Positions 16,103 to 24,809 of a stretch of 64,000 nucleotides of DNA are shown here, in pieces. The position numbers were made by a program, and so were the translations under genes. How positions within the stretch are numbered: the stretch's first letter is position 1; each line of letters opens with the position of its first letter. The DNA lies in contig NZ_FNSU01000003.1 in NCBI RefSeq assembly GCF_900105325.1, positions 1,798,001-1,862,000 of the forward strand, written 5' to 3'. Origin of the DNA: Pseudomonas marginalis (lineage in GTDB: Bacteria; Pseudomonadota; Gammaproteobacteria; Pseudomonadales; Pseudomonadaceae). Under the pieces are notes generated by a model. The model did no database searches, was not told where the DNA came from, and saw nothing but the letters and a program-made list of their open reading frames with translations.

Positions 16103-17580
16103 GGTTGTTCCTTGTCATCGTTCAGCTCGATGGCGTCAAGAGTCGTGTAGTTGAGGCCAAGGTTGGTGGCCCTGACGAGATCGGCGGCGTTTTCCGTGTC
16201 TACCGTTTCCGCGTCGTAACCAGTGCGCAGCACCATCTCACTGCGCGAGGCGAAGCCCGCTTGCACTTCCATGCGTCGCGCCTGTACGTCCTGCACCGGC
16301 TGGATATAGGCCCAGCCTTGCGGTACCCAACGCGTACGCAGGTATTCGCGACGACGTTGCGCGTAGTCCTCCAGCACCAGAGCGCCGGACAGCACCGCCA
16401 TGTCCATCCATGCGGCCCGCACCGGACGACACAACTGATGCACATACACGCCGAATTGCAGTTGCTCCAATCGGCGCCGGAACTCGTTGAGCACCACACG
16501 CAGTGCCCGGTCGTTGACCTCCCGCATGTCGCCGGTGAGGATCTCGTAGGGCGTCCCCGAACCCGCCGCCGCAGCCATCAGTTGCTGTCGCATGAAGTCC
16601 GGGTAGTTGTTGCCGGCGTCCGGCGGTTTGGAGAACTCCACCTCTTCACCCGGTCCCAGCTCCTGCATGGTGCCGGGCTCCAGGGCGACCATCGGCGTGA
16701 AGCCATCACGGTCGGTCGTCAGCAGTTGCCCCGTGACAGGGTCGCGTGGTTGCTGCCCCATCTCCGGTGACGGCCGTTTGATGAAACCGGCAAACAGGTT
16801 TGCCACTTCCTGGCGGAACAGCACCGCGTCATCGTAGTTGTCCAAGCTGCGCAGGCGCTTCAACACCGGGGCTAAACGCGGCACGCCGCGCAACTGACCA
16901 GGCTCCATCGGTTCGAAGATGTGCAGCACCTGCGCCGCAGGTACACGAACCAGCTGGTTGTAACCAGCGTTCAACGACGACGAATCGCGTGGGTGCGACA
17001 GATACATCCAGTACGCTACGCGCTTGCCGGCCGGGTTGAACTCGATCCCAGCGCGGATCACGTTGCCGTTTTTGGCCATCTCGAACTTATCGTGCGGGAC
17101 GAACTCAGGAGCCAGCGCCTGCAGCTGCAGCGGCACCGCCAAACCCTCACTGGGGCTGCGCGGTCGCAACCGCACAAAGCACTCGCCGGCCGTTTCCACG
17201 GTGCGCGCCACCAGGGCCTGCATGCCGTAGAAGTCGGTCAGCTCGTCGGCGTCCGCTTCATCCACCCAGTCATCCCACATCTGCTGTTGAAGTTTGCGCA
17301 GGTCTGCGTCTTCAGTGGTCGGCCTGGGCGTGATGCCGGTACCGATCAGGTTGCTGACGCGCTTGTCGATGACGTTGAACGCGTACGGGTCATTGCGCAC
17401 TGCCGCCCGCGAGCGCGCGCGCAGGTTGCGCAGTGCCGGGGTGTTGATGCTGTTGATGCCGTTGTCGGTGGCTTCCCAACTGGCCGAGCGACGGCCCTCA
17501 CCGGCGCCTTCGTAACTGGCCTTGATGTTCGACGGCAGCAAGAATCCATTACGGGTCAGCGTCGGATAATGTCGAGCCAT
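16099..17580 (-). CDS. Portal protein, lambda gpB family
   Basis: A 493-residue protein (lambda B is 533) with PALRNLRARSRAAVRNDPYAFNVIDKRVSNLIGTG, a HIFEPMEPGQLRGVPRLAPVL segment and LTGDMREVNDRALRVVLNEFRRRLE, all lambda-portal hallmarks. A dodecamer forms the DNA channel at one capsid vertex. It ends inside the protease start and begins at the gpW stop. Confidence 0.94.
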   Translation of the reverse strand: MARHYPTLTRNGFLLPSNIKASYEGAGEGRRSASWEATDNGINSINTPALRNLRARSRAAVRNDPYAFNVIDKRVSNLIGTGITPRPTTEDADLRKLQQQMWDDWVDEADADELTDFYGMQALVARTVETAGECFVRLRPRSPSEGLAVPLQLQALAPEFVPHDKFEMAKNGNVIRAGIEFNPAGKRVAYWMYLSHPRDSSSLNAGYNQLVRVPAAQVLHIFEPMEPGQLRGVPRLAPVLKRLRSLDNYDDAVLFRQEVANLFAGFIKRPSPEMGQQPRDPVTGQLLTTDRDGFTPMVALEPGTMQELGPGEEVEFSKPPDAGNNYPDFMRQQLMAAAAGSGTPYEILTGDMREVNDRALRVVLNEFRRRLEQLQFGVYVHQLCRPVRAAWMDMAVLSGALVLEDYAQRRREYLRTRWVPQGWAYIQPVQDVQARRMEVQAGFASRSEMVLRTGYDAETVDTENAADLVRATNLGLNYTTLDAIELNDDKEQP

Positions 17581-17786
17581 TAGAGTCCTTTGCCTCCGTG
17601 AGTAAGCCGGATCACGCGAGAGCGCGGCCCGGCGGCTTGGCTCAACGACGTGCGGATCTCGTCGCGAGCCTTGAGCAGTTCGTCGATAGAGCGGTACTCC
17701 ACCGTGCGGTCGCTGTAGCGCACGGTCTTTTCACCGCGTGCAATGGCGCGCTCGATGACTTCGAGGTGCTTCGGGGTAAACGACAT
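17580..17786 (-). CDS. Head-tail joining protein gpW
   Basis: A 68-residue protein equal in length to lambda gpW, with HLEVIERAIARGEKTVRYSDRTVEYRSIDELLKARDEIR, the two-helix plus hairpin pattern of the family. It stabilises packaged DNA and seats FII. It lies between the large terminase and portal genes. Confidence 0.93.
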   Translation of the reverse strand: MSFTPKHLEVIERAIARGEKTVRYSDRTVEYRSIDELLKARDEIRTSLSQAAGPRSRVIRLTHGGKGL

Positions 17787-17787
17787 A

Positions 17788-19818
17788 TCAGCGTCTCTTC
17801 AGGTAGCCGCTGGTGGAGCTGCGGCGTTGAGGGGGAACAGCGGGTCGCGGTTGGACGATAGGTGCAGCAGGTGGCGGTGCGGGTAGCGACTGACGCGCCG
17901 CAACCGGTGCCGGTGCTGGTGTTTCGTCCGCGTCAACTCGCTCGCCCTGCACTGGCTTGACGCCCAACACATCGTCGAACAAACCGGACTGCGCCAGGGC
18001 CTGTCGCACCCGTTCCCAGTCGTGTTCCTGGTAGCGGTTGATGCCGAGGTAATGCGCCATCGCTAGGCAGTACACCATCAGGTCGAGCGCCTCGTTGCGC
18101 TCTGCCTTGCCCTTTACCCACTCGATACGCTTGTAGCCTTTGACGTATCGGGCAACCTTGCGCTCGGCCACGCACTGGGCGAAAAACTCGTCCGGCAAGT
18201 CGTTGGCAAAGTGCAGCGATCCAGGGCCGTCCTCGAAGGCGTAGCGGTTGTAGATCCAGTCCTTCGCAGTGTCGGTACCGACAAACCACAGCTCAGCGCC
18301 GCCGCGTTCGGTCTGGCCCTTCCATGTCACGTCGACCATGGAAGGCCGCTGAGCAATCACCGGTCTGCCGGGCTTGCTTGCGCCCTTGATCGCAAAGATG
18401 TTTCGCCAGCGCCGCACTCGGCAGAACTGGTACACCTCGTCGGTGTGGTGACCGCCGGAGTCGACGCCCGTCGCCAGGATCGCCAAGGCGACACCGCAAG
18501 GATGCCGGTAACGAACCTTGAGCTTTTCGTCCAACACCGCCCATGTACGCTCATCCGCAGGGTCGCCCCAGATGACCTGGTGATCGACCACCCAACGTTC
18601 CATACCGACACCGAAGCCCATCACCATCATTTCCAGGCGGTTGGCCTGAACGTCGACGGCGCCGGTCAGCATCAGCACGCCCACCGAAATACTGCCCAGG
18701 GTGTAGGTCTCCAGCCGTGCCCGAGCGACCAGCACTTCGGCCTTGGTCTGCTCTTGCGCGCTGTCCCAGACCTTGGCTAGACGGGTGTTGTAGAACACCT
18801 GCATCAGGCCCATGTCGCCCTTGGCCTGGGCCTTCTTTGCGTCTTCGAACTCCTCGGCAAGCGAGGCCCAGTCTTTCCAACCAATCGGCGAGTACAGGGC
18901 GTTGAGGTGAAAGCCCACCGTCTTGCCATCGCCATTGCCATGGGCACGCCACTCGCCACGGGCGAGCATATCGGTCTTGTGGTGCTCCTCGATCAGCACG
19001 TCACATTCAGGCGCGGCGCACTCGTAGTGAACCGTCCTGTAGTCCTTGCTGTAGTGCAACCGCTCCCATTCCAACACCTGCATGTGCCCGCAGGTGGGGC
19101 ATGGCACGTAGTAGTAACGCTGGTCGCTGGATTCGAACAGGTCCGCAATGCGCGAGGCGCCCTTGATCGTCGGCGAGCTGGAAAAGTAGATCTTGGCATT
19201 ACGCCCGAAGTTGGTCGCCCGCGTTTCTGCAAGCACGATGGGATCACCCTCCTGGCCGACGTCATTCTCCCAGCGGTCAACCTCGTCGCCGTAGATGTAG
19301 CGTGCTGACAATTCGGATAGGTTGGCTGCCGAGCCCGCCGTGGTGACGTACAAGGCGCCGCCCTCGAACTCCTTGGTGTCCATGGTGTTGCGGGCGTCCC
19401 GTGAGCGGATGGCTGCCACACGCTTCGCCAGTTCTGGGGTTGCCTTGATCGTCTTGCTGATCCGGCCGGAAACCCGCTTGGACAGGCTCAGACTGGGCAA
19501 CAGCGCGAGGATGTTGGACGGCGCCATGTGGATCAGGCCGCCCATCCAGTTCAAGGCGATCTGGGTTTTCATCAGCTGCGAGGCCACCATGGTGACGACC
19601 CGCCGGCACGAGTGAGCCGGTGACAGGCAGCGCATGGGTTCGCGAGCGTACGGCGTCCGATCCGTGCGGTACTGGCCGGGCTCAGGGGCACCGGTATCGC
19701 GCGGGATGCGCATGTACTCGTCGGCCCACTCGTCGATCCAAAGGTCTGGATCAGGCCGCAGCCCACGGAAATACGCCTCACGGTACGCACGGTCCCCGTC
19801 AGGAATTTCCGTGGTCAT
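17788..19818 (-). CDS. Terminase large subunit, lambda gpA family
   Basis: A 676-residue protein close to lambda A (641). It has the VASQLMKTQIALNWMGG variant Walker-A region near residue 80, a YIYGDEVDRWENDVGQEGDP box near 170, and a C-terminal nuclease region with LMLTGAVDVQANRLEMMV and ATGVDSGGHHTDEVYQFCR. It is the packaging ATPase and cos-cleaving nuclease. A proline-rich tail of about 50 residues follows. Confidence 0.94.
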   Translation of the reverse strand: MTTEIPDGDRAYREAYFRGLRPDPDLWIDEWADEYMRIPRDTGAPEPGQYRTDRTPYAREPMRCLSPAHSCRRVVTMVASQLMKTQIALNWMGGLIHMAPSNILALLPSLSLSKRVSGRISKTIKATPELAKRVAAIRSRDARNTMDTKEFEGGALYVTTAGSAANLSELSARYIYGDEVDRWENDVGQEGDPIVLAETRATNFGRNAKIYFSSSPTIKGASRIADLFESSDQRYYYVPCPTCGHMQVLEWERLHYSKDYRTVHYECAAPECDVLIEEHHKTDMLARGEWRAHGNGDGKTVGFHLNALYSPIGWKDWASLAEEFEDAKKAQAKGDMGLMQVFYNTRLAKVWDSAQEQTKAEVLVARARLETYTLGSISVGVLMLTGAVDVQANRLEMMVMGFGVGMERWVVDHQVIWGDPADERTWAVLDEKLKVRYRHPCGVALAILATGVDSGGHHTDEVYQFCRVRRWRNIFAIKGASKPGRPVIAQRPSMVDVTWKGQTERGGAELWFVGTDTAKDWIYNRYAFEDGPGSLHFANDLPDEFFAQCVAERKVARYVKGYKRIEWVKGKAERNEALDLMVYCLAMAHYLGINRYQEHDWERVRQALAQSGLFDDVLGVKPVQGERVDADETPAPAPVAARQSLPAPPPAAPIVQPRPAVPPQRRSSTSGYLKRR

Positions 19819-19821
19819 AGG

Positions 19822-20424
19822 TCAGCTCGCTGTCATCGCTCGTTCAAGGTCGGACGAGGACATGCGCTCTGCCTCTTCCAGTGATTTACGGAGTGTCGCC
19901 GTCAGGTGCTTTTCGATGTCCCAGGGGTCGGACATGACTGCCAGCTTGTGCGAAAGCTGGGGCAACAGGCCGAACAACTGGTCACGCAGATGGCGCCCGG
20001 CGTTGTAGGCCCCAAGCTCGACTGCATCCCTGGCAACCAGCGTGCCCTGCGCCTTATGCAGCTCGATCTCGGCCAGTTGCGCCAGGTTGTGTTCGCGCAT
20101 GGCGCGAGCCTTCTGGAAGTCGTGGCCCTTGGCGCCAACAGCAATAGGCTGCTGCGGCGCAGCCGTGTTAGTCGGCTCGACCAGGGGGGACAGTTGGCTG
20201 TAAACGTCGCGCTGGATCCGGTCCTGCTGGTGGCGTGCGGCGACGGCGGCCTTGCTTGGGTCGGCGGTTTCGAGGATCAGCGCTTCGGTTGCCAGCACAT
20301 CGACCATCTTGCCGTCCGGCGAAAGCACCAGGCGGTTGTTGCCTTTGAGCCAGGTGATATAGCTCGGCGTCCTGCCGATGCGAACCGCGAAAGCGCTTTT
20401 AGACAGGAACAGTGGATCCGTCAT
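19822..20424 (-). CDS. Terminase small subunit, Nu1-like
   Basis: A 200-residue protein whose N-terminus (FLSKSAFAVRIGRTPSYITWLKGNNRLVLSPDGKMVD) is a winged-helix DNA-binding domain like lambda Nu1, followed by a helical C-terminus that would bind the large subunit. It would recognise cosB near its own gene. A GGAGGG ribosome site precedes the ATG. Confidence 0.85.
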   Translation of the reverse strand: MTDPLFLSKSAFAVRIGRTPSYITWLKGNNRLVLSPDGKMVDVLATEALILETADPSKAAVAARHQQDRIQRDVYSQLSPLVEPTNTAAPQQPIAVGAKGHDFQKARAMREHNLAQLAEIELHKAQGTLVARDAVELGAYNAGRHLRDQLFGLLPQLSHKLAVMSDPWDIEKHLTATLRKSLEEAERMSSSDLERAMTAS

Positions 20425-20630
20425 AAGCCCTCCTTTTCAACGGCTTTTCAATGGAAACCTTTCAATTTCAATGGATTGAATTTCAGTAAGCTGGCAGGCC
20501 ATCCGCTAACGCTTTCCCGCGGGTTTCATGCCCCGTGTCCCTCGGATGCCCCCAGGGTCCCCGGCGGCTTTTCGGCACCTGATTTTGGTGCGCGTCGCTA
20601 CAAGCCACGTATTCCGTGACCTCCAGCGCA
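20425..20630. other. Non-coding interval upstream of terminase; candidate cos region
   Basis: There is no gene between the holin stop and the small terminase start. In lambda-type phages cos lies just upstream of Nu1. This interval holds two direct copies of TTCAATGGA (20447-20455 and 20467-20475) and an inverted TTCAAT/ATTGAA pair (20461-20466, 20475-20480), then GC-rich sequence. The repeats could be terminase-binding sites. No nick site can be identified by eye. Confidence 0.35.
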
Positions 20631-20975
20631 TCACGCATGACCGTTGCCCGATGGCGGCACATCGCATACGCCCAACCGCTTGGCAGCCCAGCGTTCATAC
20701 AGCCCGATGGCGACATCTGCGCCGGCCATCGCGGTAAGGCATCCAATGCTCCCTGCCGCAAGGACCGACATGCCCGAGGCGTGCAACAACATCATGGTGG
20801 AAAGCCCGCAGACCACGCAGGCCCCGGCCCGAAGGAGCAATCGGCGAACCAAGGACCAGCCGCTTACCCCCGCTTTGTCGGCCCGCCATGCCTCGCCAGA
20901 AATCCCGCCGACCAGGGACAGTACGATCACCATCCAGACCGGCATCTCAATAAGCGCTTGCTGCTCGTTCGTCAT
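20631..20975 (-). CDS. Phage holin (three membrane segments)
   Basis: The ATG at 20975 after a GGGGTAGGG site gives 114 residues beginning MTNEQQALIEMPVWMVIVLSL. Three hydrophobic segments lie near residues 12-28, 45-63 and 70-90, with charged ends (AKRLGVCDVPPSGNGHA). This size and shape match class I / superfamily III phage holins. It would make the timed hole in the inner membrane. No endolysin or spanin is next to it, which is unusual. Confidence 0.75.
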   Translation of the reverse strand: MTNEQQALIEMPVWMVIVLSLVGGISGEAWRADKAGVSGWSLVRRLLLRAGACVVCGLSTMMLLHASGMSVLAAGSIGCLTAMAGADVAIGLYERWAAKRLGVCDVPPSGNGHA

Positions 20976-20990
20976 CGCCCTACCCCATAA

Positions 20991-21019
20991 ACGCAAAAAC
21001 CCGGCGCAATGGCCGGGTT
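20991..21019 (-). terminator. Intrinsic terminator upstream of the holin gene
   Basis: An 8-bp stem AACCCGGC/GCCGGGTT with a 6-base loop, followed on the minus strand by TTTTTGCGTTT. It sits between the early operon and the late operon, the place where a Q-type antiterminator would be expected to act. Confidence 0.7.
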
Positions 21020-21199
21020 CAGTGTGGTGGTGTGTCCCGCTGCTTGCGGTCGCACCTATCGAAGATGGGTACTTTTTACAGGTGGATTCCGGTGGCAGCA
21101 AGGAAGTTTTAATGCCATGGCGCAATATGGGTGCGACATGGGTATGACGCAGGTACAACGGAGGGACAACGCATTCAATCGGCTATCGCTTCTGGTGCC

Positions 21200-21480
21200 C
21201 TGTCTGACATGTCCCACTATTCTGAATCGAAGTAGGACAGCTACAGGCGCCTAGATTCGGGGCTCTGCCCTACTGTCCTACCTTTTTTACATTTCTCTCG
21301 TGTATAGAGAGAAAGCTAAAAGCACGCGTGCGCGCCATGGGCGCGATTACGTGCCCGCTATGCTCATGTGTGCATGGGGCGGGTGAAGGTTGGACGGTAG
21401 GACAGGCCAACAACGGCGCGGCCTGCGCCTGTCCAGCTGCGCTAAACGCGAGTCGGACAAGGCGGGACAGTAGGACAAAG
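21200..21480. repeat. Cluster of TAGGACAG repeats in a gene-free stretch
   Basis: The 480 bases from 21020 to 21502 hold no convincing gene. They contain TAGGACAG at 21233-21240 and 21398-21405, its inverse CTGTCCTA at 21273-21280, TAGGACAA at 21471-21478, and weaker GGACA copies at 21429, 21453 and 21463. A perfect 8-bp inverted repeat TTTCTCTC/GAGAGAAA spans 21292-21314. It lies between the replication genes and the late genes, so it may be a replication origin or a regulator-binding array. Confidence 0.5.
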
Positions 21481-21502
21481 GCACGCGGAGTGACGCCGAG
21501 GG

Positions 21503-21862
21503 TCATGCAACCTGCCCCATCAGCATGTAGTAGATATGCAGGTGGGCTTCGTGCAAACGCTGGTAGTAGGTGTCTCGCCCACAGTCGCAATGGGCATACT
21601 TCAAGCGCATGTCGGTGTCGTGGTTGCAGTAGTGCTCACGCACAACCGTCACCAGTAGCGGGTCTAGGTGCTTGGTTACGATCAGCTCAATATCCAGCGA
21701 GCCCTCCAGCGGCGCACGAAACGCTCGCCGACCGCGAATCAACTGACCATTGCTCTCCATCATCATGGCAACCATGTTGCCGCCAGCGAGCCCGCCCTTG
21801 GTGAAGTCGCTGTGCAGCTCTTCTGCCCACATCCGTAGGCGCGCATCGATCTCTTTAATCAA
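21503..21862 (-). CDS. Unrecognised phage protein; possible late-gene regulator by position
   Basis: A 119-residue protein starting MIKEIDARLRMWAEELHSDF. The C-terminal half has REHYCNHDTDMRLKYAHCDCGRDTYYQRLHEAHLHIYY, with three cysteines and several histidines that could bind zinc, followed by a YYQRL-x-EAH helix as in Q-type antiterminators. It is the last gene of the leftward early operon, just before the terminator and the late genes, where lambda Q sits. The Q assignment is inference; I do not recognise the family with certainty. Confidence 0.5.
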   Translation of the reverse strand: MIKEIDARLRMWAEELHSDFTKGGLAGGNMVAMMMESNGQLIRGRRAFRAPLEGSLDIELIVTKHLDPLLVTVVREHYCNHDTDMRLKYAHCDCGRDTYYQRLHEAHLHIYYMLMGQVA

Positions 21863-24071
21863 AGCATGGCTCCTCGATCACCGATTGCTGCAACGCAGAC
21901 GCACGCCCCCAGCCGGCAGGCTTTTCATAGGCCCATGGCCGCACCCCGCTCTTGGGCAATGCCGGCATGCGCCGCTTGCGCCAACCCAGGCGGTGCATGA
22001 TCGCTCCGACCCGCATCTGCTCGGGCTTGCCCCAATGGCCGAAGTCCAGCTTGAGCGCCTGGGTCAGGATCTCGTTGCCGGTGGCGGTTTCGCCAAGCTG
22101 CGACTCTTCCAACCAGCTGAGGATTGGGCCTTCCCATTCGTCCACCACGAAGCGTTCGTCCTGAGCCTCGGCGAACATCCAAGACTCGTCCTTGGTCACC
22201 CACCAGATATCGCCAGCTTCGAAACAGAACAGCGCCTCGGCCCAAAGCTGGTCGCGGATCTCGCGCAGTTGCTCCAGGTCGACCTTATTGCAGAACACCG
22301 GCCAGTAGCGACGATTGCCCGTGGCGTCCTTGAGGTATTCCTCTTGGTTGGTGGTGCCCACGAAAACACACTGGCGTGGCACGTCATTCGTTCTGCGGCC
22401 GTAGCTCTCGCGGTAGGTGTCGGTGGACGCAGAGAAGAACTGCTTGGCTTTGGTGCTTTCCGCCTTGTTGAAACTGTCCAGCTCCCCCAGCTCGACGATC
22501 CACTTGCCGCGAATCGCCTGGAAGCTGTCCTTGTCGCCGAGGGCAAAAGGAGTGTCCATAAACCACTCGCCGCCGAGGACGCCCATGGCCGTGGACTTGC
22601 CGGCGCCCTGCCCGCCTTCAAGGATCATCACCGAGTCGGCCTTGCAGCCTGGGCGCATCACCCGCGCGACAGCTGAGATAAGCCAGCGTTTGCCGACCTT
22701 GGCCGAGTACTCGCTCGTCTGGACTCCCAAAACGTCGGTCAGCCAGGTTTCAATGCGGGGTACGCGGTCCCATTCCAGCTTCTCCAGGTACTCGCGCACC
22801 GGATGGAAGGCGTGATCGTGGGCAACCACGCTGACCGCTTCGATCACGTGGGAGGCTTTGACCCGCAGGTTGTACTGCTGCGCGAGCCACTTCATCACGC
22901 GCATGTCGTCGATATCGGCCCAATCGCCGGCACCGCCACCGAAGGGCGCAGACCGCAGCTTGACGATCTTGGAGCTGAACACGCTGTAACCGATGACCCC
23001 GGCCCAGCGTTCGTCATTGCCCAGGATCAGCTCGACGTTTTGCATGTGCGCGATCAGGGAGCCATTTTCGGTACGGGCGAGTTGGTCTTTCCAACCACCC
23101 GCTGCAGGAGGTTTGACCACCGCCAGCACCTGGCGGCGGACGGCCTCCAATCCCTCGGCGATGTGCAGGTCATTGAAGTCGGTCCACTTGATATCGCGCT
23201 CGCCGGAGAACACGGGGGCAACCATCTGGCCACCGACAATCAGCGCGGCGTTGGCCGCCTTCTCCTCGCCTGGGTTCCAGGGTTCGCCGTTGGGGCGCTT
23301 GGTCTTCCAATCATCGTCGCGACAGATGATCAGCGGGCAGCCGGGAAAGCGCTCGCGCATGGCCTTGGAGACGGGCAGCAGGTTGCCCGCGTCGAAGGCA
23401 ATGGCGACGGTGAGCGAAGTCGCCATGTGCAGGCTTGCGCCCGTGGCGTAGCCCTCGCACACCAGCACCGGTTCGCCAGGTTCGGGGTGAGGGCCGATCA
23501 GGTGGAAGGCGCCCTCTTTCGACATGCCGTAGGGCCAGTAGGCTTTGTCACGTCCGGTGTCCTCTTGCTTGGCCGGGAAGATCACCTGCAGGCCGACGAT
23601 CTGGTCGCGCACGTTGCACATGGGCACTAAAAATGCGCCAGTACGTGGCGCATAGCGAACCTTGAAGCCGACGATCTGCTTTCGATCCAGGTAAGCGCTT
23701 TTGCCCTTTTCGGGCATGCGTTTGAACAGACTAGAAGCACGGCTGGCCGCCCGGCGCGATGCGTTGGCCGCGATCTCAGTGGCCTTGCGTTTGGCGTCCT
23801 CCTGCCGAGCGCGCATGACCTCTCGCTCCTCGGGGCTCATACGGCCGGCCTTAACCTTGATCTTTTGAGTGTCTCCGGAGCGCCAGTCACCGAAGCTGCC
23901 GAAGATCAGCGTTTCGTTTTTATCGGTGCGGTGTTCATGGACGACGTACCAGCCGTTTTTTTCTTTGCCTTTGTCCTGGGTGGTTTTGCAGCGGGTTAGC
24001 TTGCCGAACAACAAGGGCTGATCGGGCTCCAGGCCGTAATCGGCGAACTGATTCAGTACCTCATCGAGCAT
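21855..24071 (-). CDS. VapE/D5-type primase-helicase with Toprim domain
   Basis: A 738-residue replication protein. The N-terminal half has a Toprim-like region near residues 195-255 (EPVLVCEGYATGASLHMA, then CPLIICRDDDW). The C-terminal half is a superfamily 3-like VapE ATPase with LEGGQGAGKSTAMGVLGGEWFMDT (Walker A near 485), KWIVELGELDSFNKAES (Walker B) and CVFVGTTNQEEYLKDATGNRRYWPV. It primes and unwinds phage DNA. It overlaps the TraR-like gene by 11 bases. Confidence 0.88.
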   Translation of the reverse strand: MLDEVLNQFADYGLEPDQPLLFGKLTRCKTTQDKGKEKNGWYVVHEHRTDKNETLIFGSFGDWRSGDTQKIKVKAGRMSPEEREVMRARQEDAKRKATEIAANASRRAASRASSLFKRMPEKGKSAYLDRKQIVGFKVRYAPRTGAFLVPMCNVRDQIVGLQVIFPAKQEDTGRDKAYWPYGMSKEGAFHLIGPHPEPGEPVLVCEGYATGASLHMATSLTVAIAFDAGNLLPVSKAMRERFPGCPLIICRDDDWKTKRPNGEPWNPGEEKAANAALIVGGQMVAPVFSGERDIKWTDFNDLHIAEGLEAVRRQVLAVVKPPAAGGWKDQLARTENGSLIAHMQNVELILGNDERWAGVIGYSVFSSKIVKLRSAPFGGGAGDWADIDDMRVMKWLAQQYNLRVKASHVIEAVSVVAHDHAFHPVREYLEKLEWDRVPRIETWLTDVLGVQTSEYSAKVGKRWLISAVARVMRPGCKADSVMILEGGQGAGKSTAMGVLGGEWFMDTPFALGDKDSFQAIRGKWIVELGELDSFNKAESTKAKQFFSASTDTYRESYGRRTNDVPRQCVFVGTTNQEEYLKDATGNRRYWPVFCNKVDLEQLREIRDQLWAEALFCFEAGDIWWVTKDESWMFAEAQDERFVVDEWEGPILSWLEESQLGETATGNEILTQALKLDFGHWGKPEQMRVGAIMHRLGWRKRRMPALPKSGVRPWAYEKPAGWGRASALQQSVIEEPCFD

Positions 24072-24288
24072 GGCGGGCCTTCCTGGCTTCGTCGATGGAT
24101 TGGCACATCACACATTGGGTGCAGCCAGGAATGGCAAGGCGTCGCTCCAATGGGATTGGCGTCTCGCACTTTTCACAGAACATGAATGAATGCGAAGCAA
24201 CGGCGGATTTATTGGCATTTCGTGCAGCAAGTGCCTGATCCAGGCGCTCTTGCACCAGGTCGTTGGCAAAGTCAGCGATATCAGCCAC
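24061..24288 (-). CDS. TraR/DksA-type zinc-finger protein
   Basis: The GTG at 24288 overlaps the upstream stop as GTGGCTGA and has GGTGGA before it, giving 75 residues. The pattern is a short helix (VADIADFANDLVQERLDQALAAR) and a CEKC-x17-CTQC zinc finger (FCEKCETPIPLERRLAIPGC, then TQCVMCQSIDE). Small TraR-type proteins bind the RNA polymerase secondary channel and alter promoter choice without ppGpp. It is placed among phage early genes. Confidence 0.85.
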   Translation of the reverse strand: MADIADFANDLVQERLDQALAARNANKSAVASHSFMFCEKCETPIPLERRLAIPGCTQCVMCQSIDEARKARHAR

Positions 24289-24799
24289 GTTCCACCCCGC
24301 GTGTTGTCTGGTTGACGTACTGGGCGCGGTTGTACATGCCCAACAATCCCTGAATGCCGCGAAAGACCAACTGGCGGATCTCAGCCAGCTCGCCGTCGTC
24401 GACCTTGCCGTCACCAATGTGCTTGGCCCAGGTTTCAGACAAATCCGCGACTTGCCGGAAGAACTGCGCGATCCCCGTGGTGAGGGTTTCGGGCATGTCA
24501 TTGGTGTACGCCTCGGCCAGCTCCTGCCAGATCGTGTCGCCAACAAGGCCGTGCACCGCATCGAGAATGCGACGGTCCTTGGTCAGTTCGAGGATCTCGC
24601 CGAACTCTTGAATGTTGACCGTGTGGGAGGGATGGGTGGGAGACAACTTGTGCTGCAGCGTGGTGGCATTTCTGCCGGTGGTGGCTGCGATTGCAGCGGC
24701 ACCACCGGGATAGTCCCGTGCGGCGTGGTACAGGGCTAATTCGAGCGTCAGTACTTCCTTTTGCGCTCTCTCAACACAGCTTAAAGCTACTCGGCTCAT
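24281..24799 (-). CDS. Phage regulatory protein, CII family
   Basis: A 172-residue protein with LALYHAARDYPGGAAAIAATTGRNATTLQHKLSPTHPSHTVNIQEFGEILELT, the helix-turn-helix of the Phage_CII family, and a helical C-terminus. It would act as a lysogeny or early-transcription activator. The ATG at 24799 has an AGGAT site. It is the first intact gene after the interrupted frame at 24810-25034. Confidence 0.85.
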   Translation of the reverse strand: MSRVALSCVERAQKEVLTLELALYHAARDYPGGAAAIAATTGRNATTLQHKLSPTHPSHTVNIQEFGEILELTKDRRILDAVHGLVGDTIWQELAEAYTNDMPETLTTGIAQFFRQVADLSETWAKHIGDGKVDDGELAEIRQLVFRGIQGLLGMYNRAQYVNQTTRGVERG

Positions 24800-24809
24800 G
24801 GCATTAATC

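Noticed and set aside
597..17786. Idea that this is an R-type tailocin rather than a phage
   Set aside because: A full head and terminase module is present, so it is a prophage, even if possibly defective.
21270..21590. 106-codon minus-strand frame across the TAGGACAG cluster
   Set aside because: It runs through the repeats and the inverted repeat and overlaps the end of the 21503 gene; the reading is likely chance.
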